Assembly (NCBI GenBank): GCA_003526375.1
Contig: DPDG01000050.1
Span: 123,093-187,092, forward strand
Length of the DNA: 64,000 bases
Direction of reading: 5' to 3'
From: Lentisphaeria bacterium
GTDB lineage: Bacteria; Verrucomicrobiota; Lentisphaeria; Victivallales; UBA1829
Shown here one piece after another: positions 16,853 to 26,719 of the stretch (position 1 is its first letter; the number at the start of each line of letters is the position of its first letter). The position numbers and the translations under genes are program-made. Under the pieces are notes generated by a model, which saw nothing but the letters and a program-made list of their open reading frames with translations, did no database searches and had not been told where the DNA came from.

Positions 16853-18805
16853 ATGTGGAAATATATACTGATTCTTTTCGGGCTTGCCGGAGTATGCACC
16901 GCAGATGACTTACAGGGTTACAGCCGCATTGACCATAAAGCGGGAACCTCCTCCAAAGTAATGCTGACAGATCCCGGATTCGAGAAAAACGGCAGCGGAT
17001 GGGAACTCAAACCTGGATTCTCCGTTGAAAAAGGAAGCGGGCGCAGTGCAACCCATGCTCTCAAGTATGTGCGGAACAACCGGTCGGACTACGCGATTGC
17101 CTCAACACGGATTGATGTAAAACCCGGAGCATTCTACCGCTTTGGGAGCTGGATCAAAACCAGCGGAGTAACCACCTCCCCGCAGGGAGGCGGCGCCACC
17201 ATTGCCATGGAATTTTCGAAAAAGGGAAAGGACGGCAGAAATATCTTCCTGACCGGGCGGTATCTGCGGGGCATCACCGGAACGAAAGACTGGACCTTCG
17301 TTTCCGATGTCGTCAGAATACCGAAAAATGCCTCCGCCGTCTCTCTTTCGCTTTATATCTGGAAAGGAGCATCCGGCACTGCATGGTTCGATGATATTAC
17401 GGTGCAGGAACAAGGCGCCAATCTGTGGTCGCTCTATACCCTGAATCCATATCAGACCGTTGCCGACGGCAAATGCACGGTCGCGGTCAGTTATGATGGC
17501 AAATCCGTTGCCGGACGCGATCTTGAGGTCCGTATGCAGATCAAAGAAAACGGCATGGTACGCCGGGCAAAAGTCAGGGAAGACCGCGCGGAAATAGAGC
17601 TCGGAAAACTTGCCCCCGGACGTTACGATGCCGAATTCATGATTCTTGATCCTGCAAAAAAAACAGTCTGCTGCTCAACCCGGATTCCGTTGCTGGTGAA
17701 CCCCTCGGCGCATCCGGCGGTCGCTATCGACCGGTTCGGGCGCACCGTTGTCAACGGCAGGCCGTTCCTGCCGCTGGGCATCTTCACGGCAGGACTTGAT
17801 TCCCGGACAATGGATACCTTGCGTGAAGCCGGTCTGAATTGCGTTCTGCCGTATTCAAGCATGAATCTGAAACTGGACAATAATGCCCCCGCTTCCCCCG
17901 AACAGATCATCAAGGTTATGGATCTGGCGGAGTCAAAAGGGCTGAAAGTGATTTTTTCCTGTAAAGACGTCGGTTCCTCCGCACGCTATGGAGTGCAGGA
18001 ATGGCACGGCACAAAAGGACAGGATGCGATTATCCGCAGGATCACCGGTCTGCTGAAAGAACATCCGGCACTGCTGGCATGGTACATCAATGACGAACAG
18101 CCGTCATCGCAGATTGAACGCCTTACAGCCATGCGCCGCCTTTTTAACCAGATGGACGCGAATCATCCGACATACGGCGTATTATATCAATATGAAGACC
18201 TGCCGATGTACGGTTCCACCAGCGATATCATAGGCGTCGATCCCTATCCGCTGAATGGCGATAATCTCAAGAAAGCAGTCTATGCCATGACCCAGTCACG
18301 TCTGGCAGGACTGCCCGCATGGGTCGTTCCGCAGGCAGCCAATATTTCCATTTACAGCTCGGAAAAGAAACTTGAGAATCCGCAGAATCCGAGTGAAGAA
18401 AAAATGCGGTCGCTGGTTCTTCTCGAAGCCGCATACGGAGCCAGGGGCTTCATCTTCTACAAATATGAGGATTTGAAGTCATGGAAACTGCCGAAAGACA
18501 ATTTTGCAAAGGAATGGGCAAAAGTCAAAAGAGTTGTCGCGGCATTGAAGAGCCTTGAGCCTTACATCATGTCGGAATATCCGGTGGAACTGCTCTCCGA
18601 AGGCGAGGTCGTTGCAGCCAGACTGCGGAACCCGGACGGAAAGACAGTCATCGTGATTTGTGCCGTCGGACCGGGAACAGCATCGGTAAAATTGAACCTC
18701 GGTGACCGCAGGTACCGTTCAAAGTATGGATATACCTCCAAACAGAATGGAGAATGGACTTTCCGAGGCAGCGGCATCTGCTCCGACCTGCTGTTCGAAG
18801 AATAA
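16853..18805 (+). CDS. Secreted CBM/TIM-barrel glycoside hydrolase-like protein
   Basis: I choose ATG 16853 (MWKYILILFGLAGVCTA) because it begins a signal peptide and has AGGA upstream; the longer frame from 16766 would bury it. The product is 650 residues. Residues about 40-190 form a jelly-roll carbohydrate-binding domain of the CBM4/9 type (LTDPGFEKNGSGWELKPGF, YRFGSWIKTSG, ASGTAWFDDITVQ). A TIM barrel follows from about residue 295 (AIDRFGRTVVNGRPFLPLGI, LREAGLNCVLPYSS, LLAWYINDEQPSSQ, IIGVDPYPL, EAAYGARGFIFYKYEDL). The Asp-Glu in WYINDE is a likely catalytic acid, at the same place as in the protein at 2384. Substrate unknown. Confidence 0.78.
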   Translation: MWKYILILFGLAGVCTADDLQGYSRIDHKAGTSSKVMLTDPGFEKNGSGWELKPGFSVEKGSGRSATHALKYVRNNRSDYAIASTRIDVKPGAFYRFGSWIKTSGVTTSPQGGGATIAMEFSKKGKDGRNIFLTGRYLRGITGTKDWTFVSDVVRIPKNASAVSLSLYIWKGASGTAWFDDITVQEQGANLWSLYTLNPYQTVADGKCTVAVSYDGKSVAGRDLEVRMQIKENGMVRRAKVREDRAEIELGKLAPGRYDAEFMILDPAKKTVCCSTRIPLLVNPSAHPAVAIDRFGRTVVNGRPFLPLGIFTAGLDSRTMDTLREAGLNCVLPYSSMNLKLDNNAPASPEQIIKVMDLAESKGLKVIFSCKDVGSSARYGVQEWHGTKGQDAIIRRITGLLKEHPALLAWYINDEQPSSQIERLTAMRRLFNQMDANHPTYGVLYQYEDLPMYGSTSDIIGVDPYPLNGDNLKKAVYAMTQSRLAGLPAWVVPQAANISIYSSEKKLENPQNPSEEKMRSLVLLEAAYGARGFIFYKYEDLKSWKLPKDNFAKEWAKVKRVVAALKSLEPYIMSEYPVELLSEGEVVAARLRNPDGKTVIVICAVGPGTASVKLNLGDRRYRSKYGYTSKQNGEWTFRGSGICSDLLFEE

Positions 18806-18824
18806 CTCTTTCCCCGCATACCGA

Positions 18825-18856
18825 TGCATCTTTCAGCATGGGAGCGGAAAGATGCA
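18825..18856. terminator. Hairpin downstream of the secreted hydrolase
   Basis: TGCATCTTTC and GAAAGATGCA form a perfect 10-base stem with a 12-base loop. No clear T-run follows on the plus strand, so it may act as a 3' stabilising stem. Confidence 0.45.
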
Positions 18857-18858
18857 TT

Positions 18859-18893
18859 GAAAAAAATCCCCGGATGCTTTCACATACGGGGAT
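18859..18893 (-). terminator. Intrinsic terminator of the tig-clpP-clpX operon
   Basis: ATCCCCG (18866-18872) pairs with CGGGGAT (18887-18893). Read on the minus strand the stem is followed by a run of T, 23 bases past the clpX stop. Confidence 0.7.
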
Positions 18894-18915
18894 CAAAAAA
18901 ACAAAACAGAAAATC

Positions 18916-20208
18916 TTATTTCTTTGCCTTCACCTTTTTCAGGACCGGAACACCACTTTCCACCGTATCGGCGGTAATAATGCACTCGGCAACATCCGTC
19001 CGGGACGGCAGATCGAACATGATATCCACCATCATCTGTTCGATGATCGCCCGCAATCCGCGCGCCCCTGTCCCCTTTTCAAAAGCTTTCTGCGCCAGAG
19101 CCTCCAGAGCGGCTTTCTCAAAGGTGAGTTTGACACCTTCGATTGCAAGCAGTTTTTCATACTGCCGTGTAATCGAATTCTTCGGTTCGACCAGAATCTT
19201 CACCAGATCCTCTTTCGTCAAGGGCTCCAGGCTCGTAATGACCGGAAGACGTCCGATAAACTCGGGAATCAGGCCGTACTTCACCAGGTCCTCCGGTTCA
19301 ACGGCTTTCAGCACCTGATTGGACTCCAGCTGCCGGTTCTCCTCAATCTCCTTGCGGTCGGCGGTAAAACCGAGCACATGGCGCCCGATACGCCGCTGAA
19401 TCATTTTATCGAGCCCGACAAACGCCCCGCCGCAGATGAACAGAATATTCGTCGTATTGACCGGAATATACTCCTGCTGCGGATGTTTGCGTCCGCCTTT
19501 CGGGGGGATATTCGCAACGGTGCCTTCGAGAATCTTCAGAAGCGCCTGCTGAACCCCTTCGCCGGAAACATCGCGCGTAATCGAAACGTTTTCACCCTTC
19601 TTGGCGATCTTGTCGATTTCATCCACATAGATAATGCCGATCTGGGCACGCTCCACATTGTTGTCCGCAGCCTGAAGCAGACGCAGAATGATGTTCTCCA
19701 CATCCTCCCCGACATAACCGGCTTCCGTCAGCGTAGTCGCATCTGTAATGCAGAACGGGACATCCAGAAGACGCGCCAGAGTCTTGGCAATCAAAGTCTT
19801 TCCCGAACCGGTCGGACCGATCAGGAGCACGTTGCTCTTTTCGATCTCGACATCCTCGAACGCCTTCGCCATCTCATTGCTGTCCGCCTGAAAAAGCCGC
19901 TTGTAATGATTATGAACCGCGACGGAGAGAATCTTTTTCGCATCTTCCTGCCCGACGATATATTTATCCAGTTCAGCCTTGATTTCGGCAGGTTTCGGAA
20001 GCGGCTTCTGCGCCTGTTCCTGAAGAACGTTATCCGAATTCTTCTTCGCTCTGTCCTCCTCAAGCCCGAACAGACGTTCACATTCCGCGACACAATCCTT
20101 GCAGATATTGGCTCCGCGCGGCCCTATCACCAGCGGGCCGACCTCCGGCGTAAAGCCGCGCCGTCCGCAGAATGCGCATTTCATTTCATCTTCGCGATTG
20201 TTCGCCAT
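18916..20208 (-). CDS. clpX: ATP-dependent Clp protease ATP-binding subunit ClpX
   Basis: A 430-residue protein of normal family length. The N-terminal zinc-binding domain has Cys11, Cys14, Cys36 and Cys39. The AAA+ core shows Walker A GPTGSGKT (131-138), the pore loop GYVGED, Walker B IIYVDEID, and the LGF loop (VLGFTAD) that docks into ClpP. ClpX unfolds tagged substrates and threads them into ClpP in the cytoplasm. The gene lies 23 bases after clpP in the classic tig-clpP-clpX order and ends in an intrinsic terminator. No unusual residues were seen. Confidence 0.97.
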   Translation of the reverse strand: MANNREDEMKCAFCGRRGFTPEVGPLVIGPRGANICKDCVAECERLFGLEEDRAKKNSDNVLQEQAQKPLPKPAEIKAELDKYIVGQEDAKKILSVAVHNHYKRLFQADSNEMAKAFEDVEIEKSNVLLIGPTGSGKTLIAKTLARLLDVPFCITDATTLTEAGYVGEDVENIILRLLQAADNNVERAQIGIIYVDEIDKIAKKGENVSITRDVSGEGVQQALLKILEGTVANIPPKGGRKHPQQEYIPVNTTNILFICGGAFVGLDKMIQRRIGRHVLGFTADRKEIEENRQLESNQVLKAVEPEDLVKYGLIPEFIGRLPVITSLEPLTKEDLVKILVEPKNSITRQYEKLLAIEGVKLTFEKAALEALAQKAFEKGTGARGLRAIIEQMMVDIMFDLPSRTDVAECIITADTVESGVPVLKKVKAKK

Positions 20209-20231
20209 GAAAAAACACCTTTCCTTAGAAC

Positions 20232-20846
20232 TTATTTCGCGGCCTTTTCACGGATACGGTGCGGAAGAATCCGGTCCACAAGACCGTATTTTTTCGCTTC
20301 CTCCGCAGACATGAAGAAGTCACGCTCCATATCGCTCTTGACCTTTTTCAGCGGATTGCCCGTGGTGGAGGCAAGAATTTCCGCCAGAATGTCATTCAAA
20401 CGGTTCGCCTCCTGCACAGCCAGCTTCATATCCTCGACTTTGCCCTCCGTTCCGCTGGAAACGGAATGGATCATGATCCGGGCGTTCGGAAGCGCATAGC
20501 GTTTTCCGGGAGCTCCGGCGCTCAACAGAACGGCTCCCATGCTGGCGGCCTGCCCGACGCAGTAGGTTTTGACATCGCAGGAAAGCATCTGCATCACATC
20601 GTAAATCGCCAGTCCGGCGGTCACGCTCCCGCCGGGCGAACAGATATACATATCAATGTCTTTTTTCGGGTCCTCGCTCTGAAGGAACAGCAGTTCGGCA
20701 ATTACCAGATTTGCAATGGAATCGTCGATCGGCGTTCCGAGCAAAACGATTCTGTCCTTCAACAGGCGGGAGTAAATATCATAACCGCGTTCGCCGTTTC
20801 CGGTCTGTTCCACAACCATCGGAATTGTCATTGAATTGCGTGCCAT
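20232..20846 (-). CDS. clpP: ATP-dependent Clp protease proteolytic subunit ClpP
   Basis: A 204-residue serine protease that forms the double-heptamer degradation chamber. The catalytic triad is visible: Ser102 in GQAASMGA, His127 in ARIMIHS and Asp176 in [11 protein letters not shown]. The oxyanion-hole region YICSPGGSV is intact. His127 is followed by SVSSGTEG where many ClpPs have QPxGG, a variant found in some lineages. It sits between tig and clpX in one operon. Confidence 0.97.
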   Translation of the reverse strand: MARNSMTIPMVVEQTGNGERGYDIYSRLLKDRIVLLGTPIDDSIANLVIAELLFLQSEDPKKDIDMYICSPGGSVTAGLAIYDVMQMLSCDVKTYCVGQAASMGAVLLSAGAPGKRYALPNARIMIHSVSSGTEGKVEDMKLAVQEANRLNDILAEILASTTGNPLKKVKSDMERDFFMSAEEAKKYGLVDRILPHRIREKAAK

Positions 20847-20882
20847 AATTGTTCCTTTCAGAGTTTAATCAGAAATAACGGC

Positions 20883-22199
20883 TCAAGCCTTTGCCTGGGA
20901 GGCGATGAAATCAATCACTTTGCCCATCAGGATGTCGGCCTGGATTTCACCATATCCGCCGTTGTCGCTCAACATTTTGCGGACATCTTTCTCCTTGTAG
21001 CCGAGATAAGCGCTCATATTGCGGATCTGGGTATCGACTTCCGTATCTTCCACCGTGATCTTTTCGGTTCTGGCGATCTTGCGGAGGATGAAGAATTTCT
21101 TCAGATATTTGCCGGCTTCCGCCTTGGCTTCCTCAACGTGTTTGTCCTTATCTTTCTTGAATGCTTCGATGTCGGCTTCGCTGCGGACAAGACGCTCCGC
21201 AATCCGGGAGAACTCACGCTGGGATGTGGATGCAAGAATCCCTTTCGGAAGCGGGAAGTCCTCCACCATGCCGACGACGGTCTCCGCAACTTTCGACTTG
21301 ATCTCTTCCTTGCGGATCTGCTCAAGTTCGCGTTCCGCGGTCTTCCTGATCTCCTCATTCATCTTTTCGACATTTTCCATGCCGAGTTTTTCAGCCAGCT
21401 TGGCGTCATCTTCCACCGCGACACGACGCTGGGCTTCGAGAACTTTGACCTTGTAATTCACGGTTTTTCCCTGAAGGTCCTTCTCTCTCCAGTCGGCGGG
21501 GAATTCCGCCTTGAAAGTGTATTCTCCATCTTTCTTCGCACCGGTCAGTGCGGCAAGCACGCCGGGAATCTGCTCCGGTTCGGAAAGCCAGATCCAGCTT
21601 TCTTCGGATTTGACGGCTCTCTGGAGAGAAGCGGGCGCGTTCTCGGGAAGAACGAAATCGGACTCATACGTGACTTTCAGCATGTCGCCCTTCTGCGCAG
21701 GCTCTTCGACAGTGACATAGTCGGCATAGAGGTCCTTGAGATATTTCATGCGGTTCTCAATGTGCTTCTCAAGCGTTTCCCCTTTTCCGACCTTGACTTT
21801 GACGCCTTTGTATTCCGGCATTTTGAATTCGGGAGCGACTTCGACTTCGAGAGAGAAAGCATACTCCTTGTCGGCGGCGGGCGCTTCTTTGGCATCCATG
21901 GCTCCGAAAGCAACAATATCCATGGACTCATCGCCGGTCACTTTGGAGAAAGCCGCCTGCTGGAGCATCTTGGCGACGTCTTCCATAATATAGTCTTTAT
22001 ATTTTGCCTTGATCAGGGAGATCGGCGCCTTGCCTTTACGGAAGCCGGGAACCTGAGCCTGTTTGGCAGCTTCTTTGGAAGCATCGTTGAAAGCTTCGGC
22101 AACCGCATCCAGAGGGAACTTGATTTCTGCTTTGCGGGTGCAGGGTTCCGTTTCCTTCCAGTCGAGCTGGACAGCTTTGAGCAATGAGTCAAGAGCCAT
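20883..22199 (-). CDS. tig: Trigger factor, ribosome-associated chaperone
   Basis: A 438-residue protein. The ribosome-docking signature GFRKGKAP is at residues 52-59. A FKBP-type domain occupies about 160-250 (KGDMLKVTYESDFVLP, KTVNYKVKVLEAQ), and a helical C-terminal chaperone domain follows. It binds nascent chains at the ribosome exit tunnel. First gene of the tig-clpP-clpX operon, 36 bases before clpP. Confidence 0.95.
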   Translation of the reverse strand: MALDSLLKAVQLDWKETEPCTRKAEIKFPLDAVAEAFNDASKEAAKQAQVPGFRKGKAPISLIKAKYKDYIMEDVAKMLQQAAFSKVTGDESMDIVAFGAMDAKEAPAADKEYAFSLEVEVAPEFKMPEYKGVKVKVGKGETLEKHIENRMKYLKDLYADYVTVEEPAQKGDMLKVTYESDFVLPENAPASLQRAVKSEESWIWLSEPEQIPGVLAALTGAKKDGEYTFKAEFPADWREKDLQGKTVNYKVKVLEAQRRVAVEDDAKLAEKLGMENVEKMNEEIRKTAERELEQIRKEEIKSKVAETVVGMVEDFPLPKGILASTSQREFSRIAERLVRSEADIEAFKKDKDKHVEEAKAEAGKYLKKFFILRKIARTEKITVEDTEVDTQIRNMSAYLGYKEKDVRKMLSDNGGYGEIQADILMGKVIDFIASQAKA

Positions 22200-22591
22200 A
22201 ATAGTCTTTTCACCTTTTATTTATTTTAAACTTATGAGATATTTACAATACGAAAGTAGGGAATATAACGCAGGAATCCGTTTTTTTCCAGCACGGCAAA
22301 TATAAAAAACAGGAAATTTCTTCCGCACCGGCAGACACATCCGCCCGCCGCAACCGGGGAATCCGATAAGCAGAACCGCCATAAAGACAGGAACCGCAGG
22401 GCAGCGTCAAATTCTGTTCTCTCAGCCTTTTCTGCCGTACATCGCACCGGCCTCTGCCGCGCAGGTTCACAAAAAATATTAATTTTTTCTTGTTTTTTAT
22501 CAATAAATACTTGTTGTCTAGGGGAAAAGCCGTTATATTGCCGGATGATAATATTTTAATTTTGAACCATATCAAAAACCGGGAGTCGTAT
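22200..22591. other. Intergenic region between divergent tig and FHA genes
   Basis: AT-rich near both ends and GC-richer in the middle; no gene recognised. It must hold the promoter of tig (none clear by eye) and a candidate promoter for the FHA gene. Confidence 0.5.
22511..22539 (+). promoter_or_regulatory. Candidate promoter for the FHA-domain gene
   Basis: TTGTTG (22511-22516), 17 bases, TATATT (22534-22539), about 50 bases before the chosen start at 22592. Confidence 0.4.
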
Positions 22592-23176
22592 ATGGGCGGT
22601 TTTCCAAAGCTTACAATTTTGTCTGAACAGTTGAGAGGAAAAACCTTTGAGCTGAATAAGGACCTTCATACCGTCGGAAGAATCGAAGAACGTGACATCT
22701 GCATTATGGACCCGACCATCAGCACTTATCACTGCTCTTTCATCAAAAGCGGCAACACCTATATTCTGAAAGACAATAACAGCACGAACGGAACCAGAGT
22801 CAACAACGTTCCGATCACCGAACAGGAACTTCAGAACAGCGACATCATCCAGATGGGTGACGTTGAAATGCTGTATGACTGTGACGATAAGACGACACAG
22901 ACGGAAACCCGCACACAAACAGGAATCGACCTCAACAAAAATGTCATATCGTCCTCAACGATCAAGAAGATGGATACGATTTCACCTTACTCCAAAAGTG
23001 CGGCAAGCGCAACCAGCAAGAAGAATCAGCGCCTGATCCTGATCGTGCTCGGTGTACTGGTCGTCGTCATTCTGGCTCTTCTGGGAATGCTTTTCTATAT
23101 CTTCTTTTCCGCAGAAAAACCGACGGCGACGGCGAACTTTATACCGCAGCAGCTTGTCCATGTGCTCAAGGCATAA
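22592..23176 (+). CDS. FHA-domain protein with C-terminal membrane anchor
   Basis: The start at 22592 (MGGFPKLTILSEQLRGK) has GGGAG upstream and begins exactly at the FHA domain; a longer frame from 22490 has no support. Residues about 5-100 are the forkhead-associated fold with HTVGRIEERDICI, PTISTYHCSF, DNNSTNGTRVNN and DIIQMGDVEML, holding the usual Arg, Ser-x-x-His and Asn-Gly. FHA domains bind phospho-threonine peptides. A linker leads to one strongly hydrophobic helix (LILIVLGVLVVVILALLGML) near the C-terminus, so the FHA domain faces the cytoplasm. ftsH follows by 115 bases. Partner kinase unknown; a SrkA-like kinase lies at 43513. Confidence 0.85.
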   Translation: MGGFPKLTILSEQLRGKTFELNKDLHTVGRIEERDICIMDPTISTYHCSFIKSGNTYILKDNNSTNGTRVNNVPITEQELQNSDIIQMGDVEMLYDCDDKTTQTETRTQTGIDLNKNVISSSTIKKMDTISPYSKSAASATSKKNQRLILIVLGVLVVVILALLGMLFYIFFSAEKPTATANFIPQQLVHVLKA

Positions 23177-23291
23177 TTTGCAGGAGCGCGGTAAACAGAA
23201 AAAATCCTTTGTTTTTGCCTGCGGGCAGATGTAACGGGAATTTTTGTATTTGCGGCACAAATATTAACACTTAATTATAAACAGGATAAAA

Positions 23292-25292
23292 ATGAGCGAT
23301 AACAATAGCCCCAGAAAACCATTCAAAGACAAACAGGCGCCCAAGGGACCGCCGGCGGCACTTTTCATCTGGCTGCTGATCCTTATCACATTCGTCGGGA
23401 TCATCATTTTCAAATTCAATCCGTCCCTGATGGGAGTTCAGGAGTGGAACCAGACAAAGTTTGAAGCCGCATTGAACAGCGGTTATATCGCAACGGCGGA
23501 CATCACCCCGGAATCCGACTCCATCTACTACATCGTGGGCAAACTCAAACCGGACTACAAGCCGGCGGCACAATCCGATGCAAAGGATCTGAGCAAAGAG
23601 AAAAACGGGGCAAAAGCGCCGGATGTCTACTCCACACGCGTCACGGCAAGTGATGAACTGATGAAGAAAATGGAACAGAAAGGGGTCGAAGTCAAGGTTC
23701 TTCAGCGGGAAAGCTGGTGGAAAAGCCTGATTGTCAATCTCGTGATCGGTGCCCTCATCATCGGATTCATCTATTTCCTCTTTTCCCGTCAGCTCCGCAA
23801 TGCAGGCGGCGGCGCCATGCAGTTCGGCAAGAGCCGTGCACGCATGATCATGCCCGACGAGCACCGCAAGAAGTTTGACGACGTCGCCGGATGCGACGAA
23901 GCCAAGGAAGAAACCAAAGAAATCGTGGATTATCTCAAGGACCCGCTGAAATACAAACTTCTCGGCGGCAAGATTCCGAAAGGAGCGCTTCTCATCGGGC
24001 CTCCGGGAACAGGCAAGACCCTGATGGCGAAAGCCGTCGCCGGCGAAGCCTGCGTGCCGTTCTTTTCTATCAGCGGTTCCGATTTCGTGGAAATGTTCGT
24101 CGGCGTCGGCGCAAGCCGTGTGCGCGACATGTTCGAGCAGGCGCGCAAAGTGGCGCCCTGTCTGATCTTCATTGATGAAATCGATGCGGTCGGACGCTCC
24201 CGCTTCTCCGGAATCGGCGGCGGACACGATGAACGTGAACAGACCTTGAACGCCCTGCTCGTCGAAATGGACGGTCTGGAAACACAGGAGGGCGTGATTC
24301 TTCTTGCCGCAACCAACCGTGTTGACGTGCTTGATCCCGCCCTGCTCCGTCCGGGACGCTTTGACCGCCAGATCGTCATTGACCTGCCCGACATCCGCGG
24401 ACGCCGCAAAATCCTTGACGTTCATGCAAAAACGGTCAAGCTGGAGCCGACCGTCGATCTTGACCTGATCGCCAAGAGCACACCGGGATTCAGCGGCGCC
24501 GATCTTGCAAACCTGATCAATGAAGCCGCGCTTCTCGCGGCAAGATATGACCGCAAGGCGGCGACTCAGCAGGATCTTGAAGAAGCCCGTGACAAAGTCT
24601 GCTGGGGAAGAGAACGCAGAAGCAGGAAAATTCCGGAGCGCGAGCGAAGGCTTACAGCCTGGCATGAAGCCGGTCACGCCATCGCATCCTTGTATTGCAA
24701 ATATGCGACGCCGCTTCACAAGGTCACGATCATTCCGCGCGGCATGGCGCTTGGCATGACCATGATGCTGCCTGAAGAGGACCGCTATTCCAGAACCCGT
24801 CTCGAAATGCTTGATGATATGGTGATTGATATGGGCGGACGCGTTGCGGAGGAAATTACATTCGGCGACATCACAGGCGGGGCATCCGCCGATATCTCCC
24901 ATGCAACCAATGTGGCACATGCAATGGTCTGCCGATTCGGAATGAGTGAAAAACTCGGCACCGTCCAATATGGAGAGCGTTCCGATCATATTTACCTGGG
25001 ACGTGACATCACCCGCAGCGAGTCTTTCAGCGAGGAAACGGCAAGAGAGATTGATCTTGAGGTCAAACGCCTTGTCATGGAATCCAAAAAACGTTGCGAG
25101 CAGATTCTCAATGAACACAAGGACAAGCTCGACAAACTTGCAGAGGCGCTTCTTGAAAAAGAAACCATGAATGTTGCGGAAATCCGTAAGCTTCTGGAAC
25201 TTCCCGCACCTCAGGAAGAAGTGAAGGCGGAGGATGATACGCACAATGAAATCGTTCCGGAACAGAATGCCGATACTCAGGCACAAGTCTGA
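23292..25292 (+). CDS. ftsH: ATP-dependent zinc metalloprotease FtsH
   Basis: A 666-residue membrane protease. Two transmembrane helices (about 23-42 and 150-172) flank a periplasmic segment. The AAA domain follows with Walker A GPPGTGKT (236-243), Walker [13 protein letters not shown] and the second region of homology [20 protein letters not shown]. The protease zinc site is HEAGH at 458-462. It degrades misfolded membrane proteins and short-lived cytosolic regulators. The periplasmic segment has a Lys-rich insertion around residue 100 ([16 protein letters not shown]). DUF167 and mnmA genes follow closely. Confidence 0.97.
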   Translation: MSDNNSPRKPFKDKQAPKGPPAALFIWLLILITFVGIIIFKFNPSLMGVQEWNQTKFEAALNSGYIATADITPESDSIYYIVGKLKPDYKPAAQSDAKDLSKEKNGAKAPDVYSTRVTASDELMKKMEQKGVEVKVLQRESWWKSLIVNLVIGALIIGFIYFLFSRQLRNAGGGAMQFGKSRARMIMPDEHRKKFDDVAGCDEAKEETKEIVDYLKDPLKYKLLGGKIPKGALLIGPPGTGKTLMAKAVAGEACVPFFSISGSDFVEMFVGVGASRVRDMFEQARKVAPCLIFIDEIDAVGRSRFSGIGGGHDEREQTLNALLVEMDGLETQEGVILLAATNRVDVLDPALLRPGRFDRQIVIDLPDIRGRRKILDVHAKTVKLEPTVDLDLIAKSTPGFSGADLANLINEAALLAARYDRKAATQQDLEEARDKVCWGRERRSRKIPERERRLTAWHEAGHAIASLYCKYATPLHKVTIIPRGMALGMTMMLPEEDRYSRTRLEMLDDMVIDMGGRVAEEITFGDITGGASADISHATNVAHAMVCRFGMSEKLGTVQYGERSDHIYLGRDITRSESFSEETAREIDLEVKRLVMESKKRCEQILNEHKDKLDKLAEALLEKETMNVAEIRKLLELPAPQEEVKAEDDTHNEIVPEQNADTQAQV

Positions 25293-25312
25293 AACGTCAA
25301 GAGGACGCCGCG

Positions 25313-25618
25313 ATGAATTCCGATGAATTGTCACAGGCGCTGAAAAGCGCGGACGGCGGTGTCATCCTCTCCTGTCATGTTCAGCCCAATGCATCCCGGA
25401 CCGCTGTTTCCGGGATGTACGGCGCCGAACTGAAAATCGCACTCAAATCTCCTCCCGTTGACGGCAAAGCCAACAAAGAGCTCTGCCGTTTCCTGACGGA
25501 TACGTTCAAGCTGTCCTCCAGTTCCGCCGAAGTGATTTCCGGGCACGCCTCACGGAAAAAACGTGTTTTCCTGCGCGGAGTCGCACTTCAGCAGGTGCTC
25601 AGGGAGTTTGCTTCATGA
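25313..25618 (+). CDS. DUF167 (YggU-like) family protein
   Basis: A 101-residue protein with AGAGGA upstream. The family motifs are present: GVILSCHVQPNASRTAVSGM, ELKIALKSPPVDGKANKEL and SAEVISGHASRKKRVFLRG. The biochemical role of this small conserved family is not established. The gene lies 20 bases after ftsH and overlaps mnmA by four bases (ATGA), so it is part of this operon. Confidence 0.9.
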   Translation: MNSDELSQALKSADGGVILSCHVQPNASRTAVSGMYGAELKIALKSPPVDGKANKELCRFLTDTFKLSSSSAEVISGHASRKKRVFLRGVALQQVLREFAS

Positions 25619-26706
25619 ATCCGGAACCGTTCAGGGGACTTCCGGCGGGAAGCGAACTGATGGTCGCATTCAGCGGCGGAGTCGATTCCTCCGTTGCGGC
25701 GCATCTCTGCAAACAGGCAGGCTACCGTGTACGCGCCGTCACGATGTCCATGCTCGGAAAAGAGCGTTTCAACCGGGAAAAAGTCGAAGCGGCGGCGGAA
25801 CGTCTTGAAATTCCCCTGGATATTCTTGAGCTTTCCCATGACTTCGAATCCTGCGTCATGCGTTACGCATGGAATGAATATGCTAACGGCAGGACTCCGA
25901 ATCCCTGTGCACTCTGCAATCCGGTTTTCAAATTCGGCAAGCTGACCGATTTCGCAAGACAGTGCGGATGCGCAGGTTTCGTCACGGGGCATTACGCCCG
26001 CATTCTCTGTGCGCCGGACGGCTCCCCGCGCCTGCTTCGCGGCACTTACGCGCAGAAAGATCAATCCTATTTCCTGTTCGGGCTGAGCCGCGGACAGCTC
26101 TCATATTCTTATATGCCGCTGGGAAATCTGGAAAAACCGCAGGTGCGTGAAATTGCGCGTTCTCTCGGACTGCCGAACGCCGACGCACCTGAAAGCCAGG
26201 ACGCCTGTTTTACGCCGCAGGACGGTTCCCCTCTTGCGGAAATGCTCCGCATGAAGTTTCAGGAAGAATCGAGGACAGGAAATTTTGTTTCTTCCGACGG
26301 CAGAATTCTCGGACGGCACGACGGCATCCACTCTTACACGATCGGTCAGCGCAAAGGGACAGGAGTGGCAATGGGGAAACCTGCGTATGTAAAACATATA
26401 GACGCGATTTCCGGCAATGTGGTTCTCACCACCGATTCTTCGGAGTTGCTGGCGGACAGCGCAATCCTGGAAAGGCCGAACTGGCTCCGCGATGAGTATG
26501 CGGCAAAGGAATCCTTCAAGTGCGAGGTGAAAATCCGTTACCGCAGCCGGAGCGTAAAAGCAACAGTGTTCCATATGGATCGCAAAACCCTGTGCCTCCG
26601 TTTCGAGGAACCGCAGAGAGCCGTCACCCCCGGTCAGGCGGCAGTGTTCTACAATGAAGATGAAGTCATCGGCGGAGCATGGATACAATCATATTTCAAC
26701 AGATAG
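25615..26706 (+). CDS. mnmA: tRNA-specific 2-thiouridylase MnmA
   Basis: A 363-residue enzyme that thiolates U34 in the wobble position of Lys, Glu and Gln tRNAs. The PP-loop SGGVDSS is at residues 20-26. The first active-site Cys lies in NPCALCNPVFKFG, TGHYARI follows, and the second Cys is in ESQDACF. The C-terminal OB-like region contains HDGIHSYTIGQRKGTG and QAAVFYNEDEVIGGAWI. The first Cys motif reads NPCALCN as in the family. It overlaps the DUF167 gene upstream; a YihY gene follows after 13 bases. Confidence 0.95.
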   Translation: MNPEPFRGLPAGSELMVAFSGGVDSSVAAHLCKQAGYRVRAVTMSMLGKERFNREKVEAAAERLEIPLDILELSHDFESCVMRYAWNEYANGRTPNPCALCNPVFKFGKLTDFARQCGCAGFVTGHYARILCAPDGSPRLLRGTYAQKDQSYFLFGLSRGQLSYSYMPLGNLEKPQVREIARSLGLPNADAPESQDACFTPQDGSPLAEMLRMKFQEESRTGNFVSSDGRILGRHDGIHSYTIGQRKGTGVAMGKPAYVKHIDAISGNVVLTTDSSELLADSAILERPNWLRDEYAAKESFKCEVKIRYRSRSVKATVFHMDRKTLCLRFEEPQRAVTPGQAAVFYNEDEVIGGAWIQSYFNR

Positions 26707-26719
26707 AGGAGAGACGGGA

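Noticed and set aside
18754..20499. Long plus-strand frame across clpX and clpP
   Set aside because: Both genes are certain on the minus strand and the plus frame has no recognisable motif.
22490..22591. Upstream start for the FHA protein
   Set aside because: The extension overlaps the promoter candidate and is not part of an FHA domain.
23271..25334. Long open frame antisense to ftsH
   Set aside because: ftsH is certain from Walker and HEAGH motifs; the antisense frame is a codon-bias shadow.
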